This document shows positions 49,469 to 60,990 of a stretch of 64,000 nt of DNA, piece after piece (within the stretch, counting starts at the first letter, position 1; every line of letters begins with the position of its first letter). The notes beneath the pieces were generated by a model that saw only the letters and a program-made list of their open reading frames with translations, made no database searches and was not told where the DNA came from. The DNA is from Epiperipatus broadwayi. Lineage: Eukaryota; Onychophora; Udeonychophora; Euonychophora; Peripatidae. The stretch covers positions 62,001 to 126,000 of the forward strand of contig JAQFVV010013306.1 in the NCBI GenBank assembly GCA_028023455.1, given 5' to 3'. Made by a program: the position numbers and the translations under genes.

Positions 49469-51479
49469 TGTAACGGAATATAATATACCGTCACATTATT
49501 TTAAAATTAAAATAAAAGATCATAAATAAAAATTGATTTACTAAAAAGAGAAAAACTTAAAAACTGAAAAGTAAAAGTTGTTTAATATATATATTGTCGC
49601 GCAAATGGAAAACTTAAACTATTTTAAGAAAAAGTATTTAAAAGTATTTTTTGTTGTAAAAAAAAATAAAAATATAAAGATTGATATTTTAAAAATAGAA
49701 ATAATGTTGATTTCTATAATCTTAGAAAATGGAAATGATTGTCTTATTAATTAAATGATTTTTTGAAAGCAAGCTGGCCCTTGAGGCATTTAAAATAAAT
49801 TAAATGGTCAGATAAGAGAGTACAAAGAAATTAAATGACCAATGCAAACACCAGAAATGTCAGCATGGACCGTAATTGAAACACCAGAGGATTAGTGACA
49901 TCTTGCCGGTTGAATCCAAAGATTGCATGATAAGAGACTAATAAAAATATGAAAGCCAAATTATTATTATAATTGTTATCTGAGAGTTGACTATGAATAT
50001 GTCATTATAACTAGTTATATTGCAGATTTTCACGATGTGGAAGTCTGCAATAAATTTAATTTTCGGACAACCAGCTGAGACCTCCCTATGACAGTTAAGG
50101 ACCAAAAAGGAATGGCAAGTAGTGACTTCATTTTTAAAAAGGAAGAACAAACAATCTACATAAGTGATCATGAAGATGGACCTCAAAATCTGCAGAATCC
50201 GTAAAGTATAAACTTTTACCAATTGAACTTTCTTTTCAATAATTACCGTATAATGTCAATAAGTAATCAATCCAAAAAAAAGTAATATAAATGAATGTAC
50301 TCTTATCTGACCAAGAATACAACTCTAAAACAATTATAAATATATGTTTTTATATACATTTGCTATTTCAATCATTTCCATTTTTTAAATTTAATTATTT
50401 ATGTTTGTATTTAACTAGGTTATGTATTTCTATCTGTTAAATAAAATGTATTAAATTAAAGTTGGGTGTAGATAGCTGCATGGATAAAGATTAATAACTG
50501 TTTAAATTCGTTTATGCTTAATTTAAGGGATCTTAATTTCAGGCTATTTGTTTCATAGTTAGGGCAATGCTTGTGGAAGAATATATGGGTGTTGATATTA
50601 ATGTAATGTGAATCAAGTTTAGCATAGAGGGCAATGTGCCCAACTGAATGCATGACCCCAAAGAGGCAATCATATAGTTGAAATGGTCACAGATGTATTT
50701 CCTGCCATTGACCCCTTCTAGTTCTATGGACAGGGATTTATAAGATGGCAGAAAGACCGCTCTCCCCCATAGGTAGCACTCTTTAAAAAAAATAATTATA
50801 TACATGATTCCTTAGTCAGGCAGATGCACTTTCCTGTTCTGGACACAGATCATTTCCTTCAAATAATATCACACTATCAGATGCACATTCCTGTTGGCAT
50901 GATTTTATGCTAGCATCTTCATATTACATTAGTTGCAAATATATATCTGGAAGCTGACATTGGGTTGGCTACAAACTTTTAGTCTGACATTTAATGAATG
51001 TTTTGATAAGTTTTTAAGTGGAAAAAAAAAACTATGTAGACTATCTATGCTCGACATGCTAAAGTAAAATATAACTTAAATATCCATCTGTGTGGTCTAT
51101 TTAAATAGTAATTTGAATTTAAATTTTAAAAAATTATTAATGTTAAAATCTAAAATAAATTTATTCCTCAAATTTTAAATGTGAGTTAATAAAATCTATT
51201 TGTATGTTAATTACTGGCAGTGGCTTCTTTTATTTTATTGTTTTGAATATTAATATATTTTGAGAATCCAAATCTATTAAAACTTAAAAAAATGTTTAAA
51301 TCTCAGCTACTCTATGAGCTAGTGACGTTAGGCAAATGGTCAGAATAATATATATTTAAAAAAATTTTGAATCTTAACGTACGTATCTGCCTACTATATA
51401 ATTTTTTCTAGGTTCAAATGCCTAGATGGCACCCGTGTAGTGCAGATTACGTTAAAGGCTCTTTTCATTGACCATTAAA
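49469..51479 (+). mobile_element. LTR-like repeat, copy 2 (proposed 3' LTR)
   Basis: A 2011-bp unit, TGTAACGG to CCATTAAA, collinear with copy 1 apart from scattered substitutions and small indels, for example an extra stretch of about 35 bp near 49699-49740 (GTTGATTTCTATAATCTTAG). It is followed directly by ATATATATATA. Open frames on the minus strand (49938-50222, 50456-50805) mirror those in copy 1 and are not supported as genes. Confidence 0.78.
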
Positions 51480-51765
51480 ATATATATATAATTGAACTTT
51501 TATTCTACCTTTTTTATTTAATAGTTAACACTTGGCAGAATCTGCCTATTGAACTTTAATTTGCCAATTGATTTTATCATACAATACTATGTATTTATTT
51601 ATTTATTTATTTCCCTTTTTTCTTGATTAATAAAGTTTTTTTTCTTGATAAAAAAAGTTTAATCATTTGCAACAATTGAAGGAATGAAACAATTCATAAG
51701 CCTGATATATGATATAACAATGAAACAATACATGCATTCAGTTTGTTCCATTCTTGAAATGAAAA
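51480..51765. repeat. (TA)n, (TTTA)n and filler joining block II
   Basis: A short TA run, then (TTTA)n at about 51590-51613. AAGTTTAAT occurs at 51657 and also at 46691, before copy 1, suggesting that the LTR pair lies inside a slightly larger insertion relative to block I. Confidence 0.6.
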
Positions 51766-52045
51766 AGCTGTAACTAATTTATTAGCTGACAAAATGTTTA
51801 ATGAAGATACATTTATTTGCTGGTAAAGTTGTTAATGCAGTAGAGTTAAGCAATTTATTTATTGAGAAAATGGTTAATGAAGAAAAGATAAGAAAATTTG
51901 TCAGTTGACATAATGGTTTATGAAGAAGAGGTAGGTAATTTATTTGTTAATAAAAATTTTAATGAAATCGTTTTAAGCAATTGATTAATAAAATGATTTA
52001 TGAAGAAGAGATAAATAAATTGCTTTTATATGAAATATTATAACT
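51765..52045 (+). repeat. Degenerate copy of the 42-bp tandem repeat
   Basis: About six units of the 42-bp repeat seen at 38330-38520 (AATTTATTTATTGAGAAAAT, GGTTAATGAAGAAAAGATAA and variants). Frameshifts and stops break the 14-residue reading. The final unit continues AAATTGCTTTT. A later piece, GCTTCTATTGATAAAATGAT (52350), matches the end of the block I array, so this copy has gained about 300 bp after its repeats. Confidence 0.82.
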
Positions 52046-53585
52046 TTATCTTTCTTATTGCATTGCCAACTCAAGATAATATTAATAACATTTATGTTCT
52101 TTATTACTTTATACAATAATTTTTTACAACCCACTAGGATATATATATGTGGGTATATAAATAATGATTATAAGATATAATATATGTGTATGTAAAATTA
52201 TATGTTCATGTATATTTGTTTTCGTGTATTTGTATTGTGTTCGTTATAATTCGGAAGAAGATTGCTGGGGCAATCAAACCATCAATAGCGGGTTTTAAAA
52301 AAGCATTGTAAAAAATAATAAAGAACATAAATGATATTAATATGAAATTGCTTCTATTGATAAAATGATATAGATTTTTTTGGATGGCAAATATTATCTT
52401 TTTAAAAGTATTTATTTACTTATTGATCAATACTAAAATCTATTATATTATGTCAGTATAAATTTTAAAGTCCTCGTGATGTTTTTCCATCTTTTTAAAG
52501 ACAAGTTTAATGAGCAATTTTCAAACATTATAAATTATTTGGCCTTATCGTAAGCACAGCTTTTTAAACTTTTTTAAATAATTTTTTCTTTTTGCCTAAT
52601 TTTCTTGTCTTTTTTTAGGTTTGGGATATTTCTTTTTTTTTCTTAATAATCATTAGTTTGTGCTTTATTAATCATATTTCAAAGAGTTGGCTTTTTTGAC
52701 ACTAGTTGCCCTTCTATATTTACCTAGTAATTCACAGATGTAGATTTGTCATCATTTGAAGTTTAGGCTTTGCAGAGATTAGAATTCTTCACAGTGAGCT
52801 ATCATATGTTGGTTTCAGATTTTCTATAATCTATATATTATACTTGATATGAATGGATACCTATACTACCTATAATTTGATTTTTTGTTGATGTTGTCTC
52901 CTTGAGGTTTCCTTAGTAATAAACTGATGGATAATCTTTCTTCATGAGATTTTTTTTTCCTATGTAAGAATTTTCTTTTTTTCAAGAGCACTGACTTCTG
53001 AACAAATGTATTTTGCTCCATTCCAGAATGACAGTATAAGTATATTTTTGTGTTCTTTTAGGATTACACATACATGCTATTATTGTCCTGTGGATATGAG
53101 TTTGGTATAAACCATAGTTTTCATTTGGCCAAGATCAAGATTTATTACTAGAATATCTCTGAATTCCAATTTTTTATTTTGTTTTAATTTTAATGAAATT
53201 CAATTGGAGAGATAATATTATTGACCCATGTCAATAGGGGGCTTATACTTTATTATGTTACCATATAAAAAATTATCATCATTATATAACCTAGAGTTTA
53301 GGTGAAGATGGTCATATTTATGGTGATGTTTTCAACTTATTCCATGTAAATGTTTATTATGGTAGAGGTAACATTGATGGATTTATAGCTATGCCATGAT
53401 ATTTTTGTAAGAATTCTGTGTCATAGTAAAAATATATTAGATATAGCATATAGATTATTCAATTATACTATCATGAGGAAGAGTTTATCTGGTTTGTAAG
53501 CTGTTATCATTATTTAACCTTTATTTTATGATAGATAATGTTTCATCACGGAGTATATTTGTGAATAAATTTTTAATTTCAAAGC
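52046..53585. other. Block II DNA, no gene
   Basis: Low-identity counterpart of 38520-38650 and 42270-42900. No recognisable coding or RNA features. Confidence 0.5.
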
Positions 53586-53596
53586 TTACAACCATG

Positions 53597-53632
<36 letters not shown>

Positions 53633-53640
53633 CATGGTTG

Positions 53641-53674
<34 letters not shown>
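53586..53674. repeat. Perfect palindrome with a (TA)n core, plus a TA run
   Basis: TTACAACCATGTTAATTA and its exact complement TAATTAACATGGTTGTAA flank pure TA (53586-53643). A second TA run extends to 53674. The arms are not TA repeat, so this is more than microsatellite symmetry. Confidence 0.9.
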
Positions 53675-53677
<3 letters not shown>

Positions 53678-53694
53678 TATACCAAACTTTTTTT

Positions 53695-54010
53695 TAAAAA
53701 ACTTGTTTTTTATATGACTATTATAAAAATAAAACTACACACCAATGTTTTGACTATTTTATAATATAGTCTTTTTCAAGGAATACTAAAAAATAAAAAT
53801 ACAAATATATAATAATAAATTTAAATATATTCCAAATAAATCCAAAAACATTAAAAAATTGAAATATATTTATATTTATTATTATATATTTGTATTTTTA
53901 TATTTCTAGTGTTCCTTGAAAAAGACTATATTATAAAATAGTCGAAACGTTGTGTAGTTTTATTTGTATAATAGTCATACAAAAAACAAGTTTTTATTTT
54001 CGAAAAAAAA
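53695..54010. mobile_element. Inverted pair carrying degenerate hammerhead-like motifs (Penelope/retrozyme-like)
   Basis: The right half contains TTGAAAA, then the stem GACTAT-ATTATAAA-ATAGTC, then GAAACGTTG (53917-53953). That is the layout of a hammerhead ribozyme core (CUGANGA, stem II, GAAA), but with the first core C and the core G replaced, so catalysis is doubtful. The left half (about 53715-53775) is the same sequence reversed, with GAAAC changed to AAAAC. The two are arms of an inverted repeat of about 140 bp running out to AAAAACTTGTTTTTTATATG and CATACAAAAAACAAGTTTTT. Such motifs are known from Penelope-like elements and retrozymes. No coding region is attached here. Confidence 0.55.
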
Positions 54011-54661
54011 AAACAAAGTTTGGTGTATCCATTTATATATATGGAAAATTGTGAACTATTTTTAAAAAGAAAAACTGTGTAGATATTTTTAGATGTTTAA
54101 CTATGTTAATTCATTTTAATTTGATGTTGTTTATGTTTACAAAATACTTTGATAAAAACTATGCCATGCAAGCTAAAAAATTAAGAACCTTAAAAAAAGT
54201 AGGAATTTTTTAATGTAGAAATTTTAAGAAGTAACAAGAACTCTTAATGAAATGACTCTTGTGGATTACAAATAGATCTTAAAGATATAGAATTTTATAG
54301 AAATATGTTATTAATTTACTGTTTTTTCTGAAACATTAAAATACCTGTATTCTTTTCTTAGTAATGTTTATAGATTTACTTCCATAACTGATATAGAATT
54401 TTTGCAACCTTTTAGTATTAGCCTGATTTCTATCATAATCAGTAAATAGTATCTGTTACAACTGTAGCATTGTCTTTTTAACAGATAAAATGATTATATG
54501 TTTATCTAGTTTCAGGATTTAGTAATCTCTTTCTTAATGAAAATAATATTTGATTTGGGTTGCTGATGTCTTTTAAATGTTTTTTATTCTCCAATGTCAT
54601 TCTGTTCCTTTTTCAAAAGGCAATTTTTTGAATAACATCTTAGACTGTTGTCATTATATAT
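54011..54661. other. Block II DNA up to the solo LTR-like insertion
   Basis: Aligns loosely with block I 42880-43378, including TTTGATTTGG..GTTGATGTC (43262 / 54551). No gene. Confidence 0.55.
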
Positions 54662-56705
54662 TATAACGATCGAAATGAAAGTGAAGATCGAATCTAACCG
54701 CAAAAACAATATCTGCAACTACCAGGGCGCCATCTAGGCATTTGAGCCTAGAAAAATTTATAGAGTAGGCAGATACGCACTGTTAAGATTCCACTCTATT
54801 TAAATATTCCGACCGTTAGCCCAAGTCACTAGCTCAGTGGAGACGCAGAGATAAAAATCTATATCTTAAATATAAAAGACTAAAAGCCACTGCCAGAAAT
54901 TAACACATAAAAATATTTATTTACGCACATATAAAATAACATTTAAATTTTGAGGAATAAGTTTAACATTTTAGATTTTTATATTAACTTTTAATTTTAC
55001 ATTTAACTAAGTTTCAATGAGTTTAATTATTATTTAGATAGTCAAGTATGAATAGACAACATAGATCTGCATTTGAAAAGAAAATATTCTTCCCTGATTT
55101 AACCTTAGGCAACAAATTTCGCAACCAAACTGGTGCCAATCCATCTGATACATTCATGTATTCAATGTAGCATGATACGACAACACTAAATACTATACTG
55201 TCAGGAAAGTACATCTGAACAATAAGTAGAAATAGAGAAGACATTGACTCTCCACCAACAGGAATGTGACATCTGTTGGCAAGTAGAACAATAAACAAAA
55301 AACTCCATAGGAATGGACTGCGGTCTTCTGCTGACTTACAAACCCATCCATAGGCAAACAGAGGGTGTGTGGCGTATATCTATAATCCTGCCCGTAGCAG
55401 ACCTCATACTACATCTACAATTACACAAATATATCCAATCCATTGAACCAATTCAACTAAAAAATGAATAACCTAAGATTACCCTCCCTTAATATAACTT
55501 TACAAAACTATATAGCTATTCACGCCCGACTTAAATTTAACATTTAAATACGTTCGCACAGATGCATTTTATAAAATTTGTTTTAAAATGTTGAGTACAG
55601 ATCAGCTGCACAGATTCCACGGTCAAAAACATTCCAAAGTAAACACAACTGATCAAAATACAAAGTCAGCGATAAACATCACTTGCATAGGGAATATACA
55701 AATCCCATTAGCATTCATCGTAAGATGCTTGCAGTGATATCATTGACATATATTCTAATCAAATGTGAAAACCACAACATTATCAACCGCTATCGAATCT
55801 ATGCAACGTCTATACCCAACCTAAATTTCATCATTTAAAATTTAAACAATAAACAATTTATACAAGAAAAAAAATGGAAATGATTTTTATCAATCGGAAA
55901 ACATATAAAATTAAACATTATTAATTTGATTTTAAACTTAAAAGTCAGATAGAAGTTCATAAACTTGAACGAAAGTTCTTAGTTATTTTTAAATTTAGAG
56001 TTCATGTCAATATAGCTTACAGTAGAAGAGTCCAGGTTCCTGTTGGCAATTCCCACGGTGTCTCCATTGGAAGAAAATGTTCTGGAGGTAGCATTAGCTG
56101 GTTCCATTCTGGTATCACAGTCTTTTCATTTTATTTTTTTTAAAACAAACAAAAAAAATGAGAGAGAACGGCAAGTGTGTCTTAGCGTTGTCATCAAATC
56201 AAGTTGGAAAAACTGACTGGAACTCAATAGTTTTTCTTTTTATAGTCCTCCTATGGATTCCATGAACAAAAACGTCACTGTTCTGTTTTTTTCATTATGG
56301 TCCGGGCCTTTATTTGCTTCCATTGGTCAAGCTAAAATCTCTTTCTTCTCTTATCTAACTTTTCATCTGACTTTTTAATTAAACAGCTTTTAGATAATTA
56401 ATAAACAATCATTTCCATTTATAGATTACAGAAATTAATTAATACCTGTTTTTATTTTAACTTACGTTATTTTTTTATTAAAATATTTTTATATTTCAAT
56501 CTTGTATTTTTTTATTAAAAAAAATACGTTCAAATACTTTTTTTTTTTGTTTATGAAAAAAATATTTTTAAAGTTTAGCATCTGTGCGAATATATATTTA
56601 TTTAACAAACATTTTAATTTTAGCGTTTAGTTTTTTTTCTTTTATTTGCGAACTTTTAAGTTTTTATTTTAAATTAATGTAACGACATATTTATATATCG
56701 TTACA
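54662..56705 (-). mobile_element. Solo LTR-like repeat, copy 3
   Basis: On the minus strand it begins TGTAACGATATATAAATATG (hairpin, closing with CGTTACA) and ends CGATCGTTATA, so the two termini are inverted like an LTR. Both flanks read ATAT (54658-54661 and 56706-56709), a possible 4-bp target duplication. Block I continues across the equivalent point (about 43378) without it, giving an empty site. It shares CTAGATGGCGCC and CTGGCAGTGGC with copies 1 and 2 but is older and more diverged in the middle. A minus open frame (55023-55298) resembles the plus open frame 60565-60810 of copy 4 only as far as the DNA does. Confidence 0.78.
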
Positions 56706-56822
56706 ATATAATCCAAAAATATTAGATGGTGAAATGGAAAACTTTTTTTTTTCAAAACAGAATTTTCAGCATCTGTTAAGTAATTAGAATTAAAATTTTA
56801 ACTAATGTAGCTACTAGAGAGA

Positions 56823-57095
56823 ATGTTTATTAAAAATGAACTTGCTGGGGAAATTTTCACAAAAGCTTTTCAATCACTAAAAACAGCTTATGTAATCATA
56901 AAGAATGGTGATCATGTGATGTCTAGTAGTTTAATGCCAATTCTGCTCAATAGGATTATGGTGACTATGGTTATTAAAAAACCAAAGACACCAAAAAGTA
57001 TGGATGCTGAACTGAGTTCAGATCTAAATGGTATGCAAACTAATGAGCTTGAATTGAAAACATTATTGTACTTTCATTTTGGCCTCAAAGCTTAA
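56823..57095 (+). other. Open frame of 90 codons, function unknown and doubtful
   Basis: The frame has a more balanced composition than most in the window but matches nothing that I know. Its GATCATGTGATGT phrase (56911) recurs at 57360 with the surrounding words, and ATCATGTGATG occurs again near 46317, so it lies in dispersed repeat sequence. No splice or promoter signals were seen. I do not support it as a gene, but it is the best small frame in the right-hand half. Confidence 0.15.
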
Positions 57096-57109
57096 TAGTT
57101 AGATAATAA

Positions 57110-57400
57110 GATAAAAGGTAACTGCTGGAGGTTTGCATTAGACCTAAGATCTAGGTGCAATGCTCTCAGATCCAATGCTCCTACTAATAAAAGCCACAAG
57201 CTAGAAACTAGTCTAGAGATATTGGATGAGTAGGAACTAGATAAAATTTTATGCACAAATCTTCTGCATCCATTGATTACTCTGTTTTGCACTGAGTGTC
57301 ACTACTGTAATGAGAGTTTTCCTCTGTATAAACAGATTGCATAAGCATAAAGAATGATGATCATGTGATGTTTAGTGGTTTAATATTAATGAACATAGGA
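57110..57400. repeat. Dispersed repeat X, copy 2
   Basis: Matches 34985-35400 (GCCACAAGCTAGAAACT, ATATTGGATGAGTAGGA, CTGCATCCATTGATTACTCT). It lies just after block II, as copy 1 lies 850 bp before block I, so X may be part of the ancestral duplicated unit. Confidence 0.78.
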
Positions 57401-58121
57401 AAAAAACAAGAAAATGAAATAAAGAAAAAGTATTTTTAATTAAAAGCTGTTGGCATAATAATAAGGTCGGAAAATCATTCAACTTTGCCTATAAAAAATG
57501 GAAAAATTATGAGGAGCCTCATAATTATATAAAATCTATACTGACGTGTAGCTTAGATGATTATAGTATCACCACAAAATCAGTATCTATGAATCTAAAA
57601 GTCACTGTTTCATTGACCATACTAATATCACAAATCAGATTAGCAACACTTAAAGAAGGCGAAATATTACCATTAGAAACACCAACATATATAATTGAAT
57701 ATATTTAAATAAAGTTGAAATTTTTCTAAAACCATTAAACAATTAAAACTAGATGAGGGAAATAGTCCACTATATTATGACAAATAAAATATATATATAT
57801 TCTCTAGCATATAAAACCACTGTTTACATATTAATTGAATAAATATAGGACATGTTTTTAAAATAAAATACAAATTCTTATCCTTCTTAAATATATTATA
57901 CATCATTCAAATTTATTAAATGAAATGCATATTACTTTAAATTGCCACAATAATTTACTAACAATTTACATAGTCGTTTATCAATAAATATTTCTAAGAA
58001 GACGTTTAAATGTTGAAACAGATCCATCTTAATAAGGTGTTAACTGGTTAATGGAATTAAATAAAGGAGGTATTAGACGTGAGTTTAATACTTATTTTGA
58101 CTTTACTAAAATATTTGTGAC

Positions 58122-58127
<6 letters not shown>
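57401..58127. other. AT-rich non-coding DNA
   Basis: Nothing recognised. Confidence 0.5.

Positions 58128-58193
<66 letters not shown>
58128..58193. repeat. (TA)n microsatellite pair
   Basis: Two TA runs of about 32 bp each, separated by GC in TATGCATA. Confidence 0.95.
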
Positions 58194-58198
<5 letters not shown>

Positions 58199-58940
58199 GT
58201 AAATAAATACGTGAAAGTAAAACAATTTCTGGTAATTTCTTAATATTTGATTTTTCATTGTTTAATTATATTGAACTTTTACTATATGAGTATCATTCGT
58301 TTTTTACAGTATATATACACCATTTCTAAAAACAATAAACACAAAAATGACATTTGTTTTGAAGTTATGCTGTAATGAAAGTTTACAATCAGAATCTTAG
58401 AAGTTATGATACAGTTTTACTTTATCAATAGATTTTGGCACAGCACATACTCCACATACTTAATATAGCTTTGATAAATTAAACCAATTTAAAATTTAAA
58501 ATTTTTTCACTGCCACCTGATTTAATAATGGAATGCATTTATTTGTTTTTTATTTATTATAAGCTTGAGTAATCAATGGGCATCAGGTGGTGATTGCTAC
58601 TATATGCATATTCCCAGATTAATTTCTGGCCTTGCTTTCATGAGTTAGGATTAGGTTTCCAAACAGAAAGTACTGCATTTATATACCTAGCATCCACATT
58701 TCTAATAGCCTAAAATTAAAAAAAAAATCAAATGTTTTGAATGCAAACCAATTTGCTTAGATTTGAAACTAAAATAGTTTCTTTATATTTGAGATTTCAT
58801 TGCTATGCCCACTCATCGTTTTCTATCTTTGGGCTGAGAAAGTTAATTGTTACTGATATTAGGTTGCCTAACCAAAGATTTGAAATGGAGTTACAATTGG
58901 CATAAAACTGATATCTCTAAAGTATAGTGAAACTAATTGT
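58194..58940. other. Non-coding DNA with a small inverted pair
   Basis: CCACCTGAT (58514) and ATCAGGTGG (58583) form 9-bp arms around a 60-bp loop. No gene or element end was identified. Confidence 0.5.
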
Positions 58941-58944
58941 GTCA

Positions 58945-59195
58945 GAACCACTACCATTACCACTTCTACCACTATTACTACTTATTCATACTACTACTTA
59001 CAACTATTTAGTACTATTATTTACTAATTACTAATACTTACTACGAAAATTTACATACTTTTATTACCACTACTACTATTATTACTACAACTACTTATTA
59101 CTACTACTATTGCAACTTAATTACTACTACTATTAATTACTATTATTACTACTATTAACATCTATTACCACCATCACTATTTATTACTATAACCT
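58945..59195. repeat. Imperfect (ACT/TAC)n trinucleotide array
   Basis: A run of ACTACTACT, ACCACTATTACTACT and TACTATTACTACTAT words with a trinucleotide rhythm over about 250 bp. This is the pyrimidine/adenine counterpart of the larger array beyond 61000. Confidence 0.85.
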
Positions 59196-59325
59196 AGGGA
59201 TTGTCTTTTTTACAGATTTTGGTAATCCCAGGATTACGAAATAAAAATTTTTTCCCTAGGATCCTGGGCTTATTGTAGGTGGAATTAAGGCTGAAAATTT
59301 CACAGTTCTTTATATATATATATAT

Positions 59326-60990
59326 TGTAATGGGCACATATGCCGTTACATTATTTTTTTTCTAAAAATTAGTCATGAAAAATAAAAGTTCACAAATAAA
59401 TACTTTTTTAAGAATTAAAAATTGAAAGTTAAAATTCATCTAAACTCTAATATATAAAAAGGCACAGATGAAAAATTATTAAAAGAAAACTTTATTAAAA
59501 AAATATTTTAAAACTAAATTTTCAATAAAGATTTAAAGATAAAAACATATCTTTTAAGTTGGTACAATAAATTAATTAATGCTGTTGTATAAAATGGAAA
59601 TGATTATTTATTAGTCCAATGTAACTAGCTTTTGGGCATTTCAAAATGTATAATTAAAGGTCAGATAGAAAAGAAAAAACAATAGGAACAGAACAGCCAA
59701 TAAAAGAAAGCCCTCAGAAAATGGACCTCAGCGAGGAAATGATCATCATCATGATGTAATGTCCACTCAATCCGAAATTCTAATATAAAAAAAAATTTGA
59801 AAATAAATTTTAGTGAAGAAAGAGCTAGGAGAGAAAAAAAGATGTGATATGTGTGTTGGTGTGGGGAGAATTGAAGGAGAAAAGATTGTAAAGACACACT
59901 TCCAATTCCTTCAGTTAATTATAAAGAAATGAAATGACATCGACTTCCTATATCATGTACCTCAGGACACCAAGATCCAGCAATAAAATACCAGCCACAA
60001 TAAAGGATCTTGTGGGAATTAACACCTTACAAGTTGCAAGCAACCAGAAAGTATGAACTTTTCTTTTAAACTGTAAGAACTTTATAAACTCTAATAAGCA
60101 TTAACTATAATTCTAAAATTCCAGTATTTGAAAAAAATAAGAACTTTAATTGTAAAACTTATTTCCTATTTAATAGAAATAGAATCCTATCTGACCAACG
60201 TAAATTATTATTAATAATTAATTTTATTTGATGTATTTTTTTTAAAATCATTTCTTTTTATTTTTTTTTTGTTATTTAAGTTTTATTATGATTTTTTATT
60301 TTATTAAACTAAACTTAATAAATGCTAAATTTAAGTTGGCATAAATGGCTGCATAGATTTGTAAAGTAATAATAGTTTAATTAAGGGAGGGCAAATCTTA
60401 GGTTATTTGTTTTGTAGTTAAATTGGGTCAATGGATTGGATACATTGGTGTAATTAGTAAATAAAGTATGAGGTCTGCTAAATGAAGGATCACTTTATAC
60501 ACTGCACTCAGGTGAAATAAGCCTTTCTTATTGACCATTGTAGAGAGACGGTATTTCCCGCTCTTTGGATCACCCTTTGCCTATGGAATGGGAACATAAG
60601 TCAGCAAAAAGGACCACAATCCCTTCCTATGGAGTTTTTTATTGTTCTTCTCACCAGACAGATGTATCATTCCTGTACTGGATGAGAGACAATTTCTCCA
60701 ATTATAATCATGCTGTTCAGATGTACATTCCTCACAGTATGGTATTTGTGCTGTCATATTTATGCTGCATTGAATACATCAATATATTAGAAGGATTGAC
60801 ATTGGTTTAACTGCAAACTTTTGGACTAAGGTTAAATAAGGGATAGAATATTTTCTTTTCAAATGCAATATATAGTCTATTCATATTCGACACCTTAATA
60901 AATATTAAATTAATGTGTGAACTTCAAAATAAAAAGTAAAAAAATAAATTAACTGCCAAAATTATAGTAAAAGCATACTAAAATAATATT
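59326..60990 (+). mobile_element. LTR-like repeat, copy 4, 3'-truncated
   Basis: Begins TGTAATGGGCACATATGCCG TTACA directly after a TA run (59311-59325), with the same terminal hairpin as copies 1-3. It stays homologous through GTTGGCATAAATGGCTGCATAG (60333) and CAGATGTACATTCCTCACAG (60718), then fades near 60990 where the minisatellite begins. The 3' terminus is missing. The 81-codon frame at 60565-60810 covers a region also present, with stops, in copies 1 and 2. Frame-preserving similarity to copy 3 (VQMYIPHSMVF against VQMYFPDSIVF) is worth noting but weak. Confidence 0.7.

Larger units (their letters stand above)
43960..57100 (+). repeat. Tandem segmental duplication, block II (with insertions)
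   Basis: Second copy of block I. Subtracting the foldback (45009-45776), the LTR-like pair (46778-51479) and the solo LTR-like copy (54662-56705) leaves about 5.6 kb. Block I minus its LINE pieces and half foldback is about 5.1 kb. A poly-G run (44517-44527) and an apparent 135-codon minus frame across it (44273-44680) are not genic. Confidence 0.8.

Noticed and set aside
47215-50805. Minus-strand open frames of 65-94 codons repeated in two places
   Set aside because: They recur only because the two LTR-like copies are recent duplicates. The older copies at 54662 and 59326 do not keep them.
55023-55298. Shared VQMY-type peptide in LTR-like copies 3 and 4 as a conserved gene
   Set aside because: Copies 1 and 2 have stops in the same frame and the similarity does not exceed that of the DNA.
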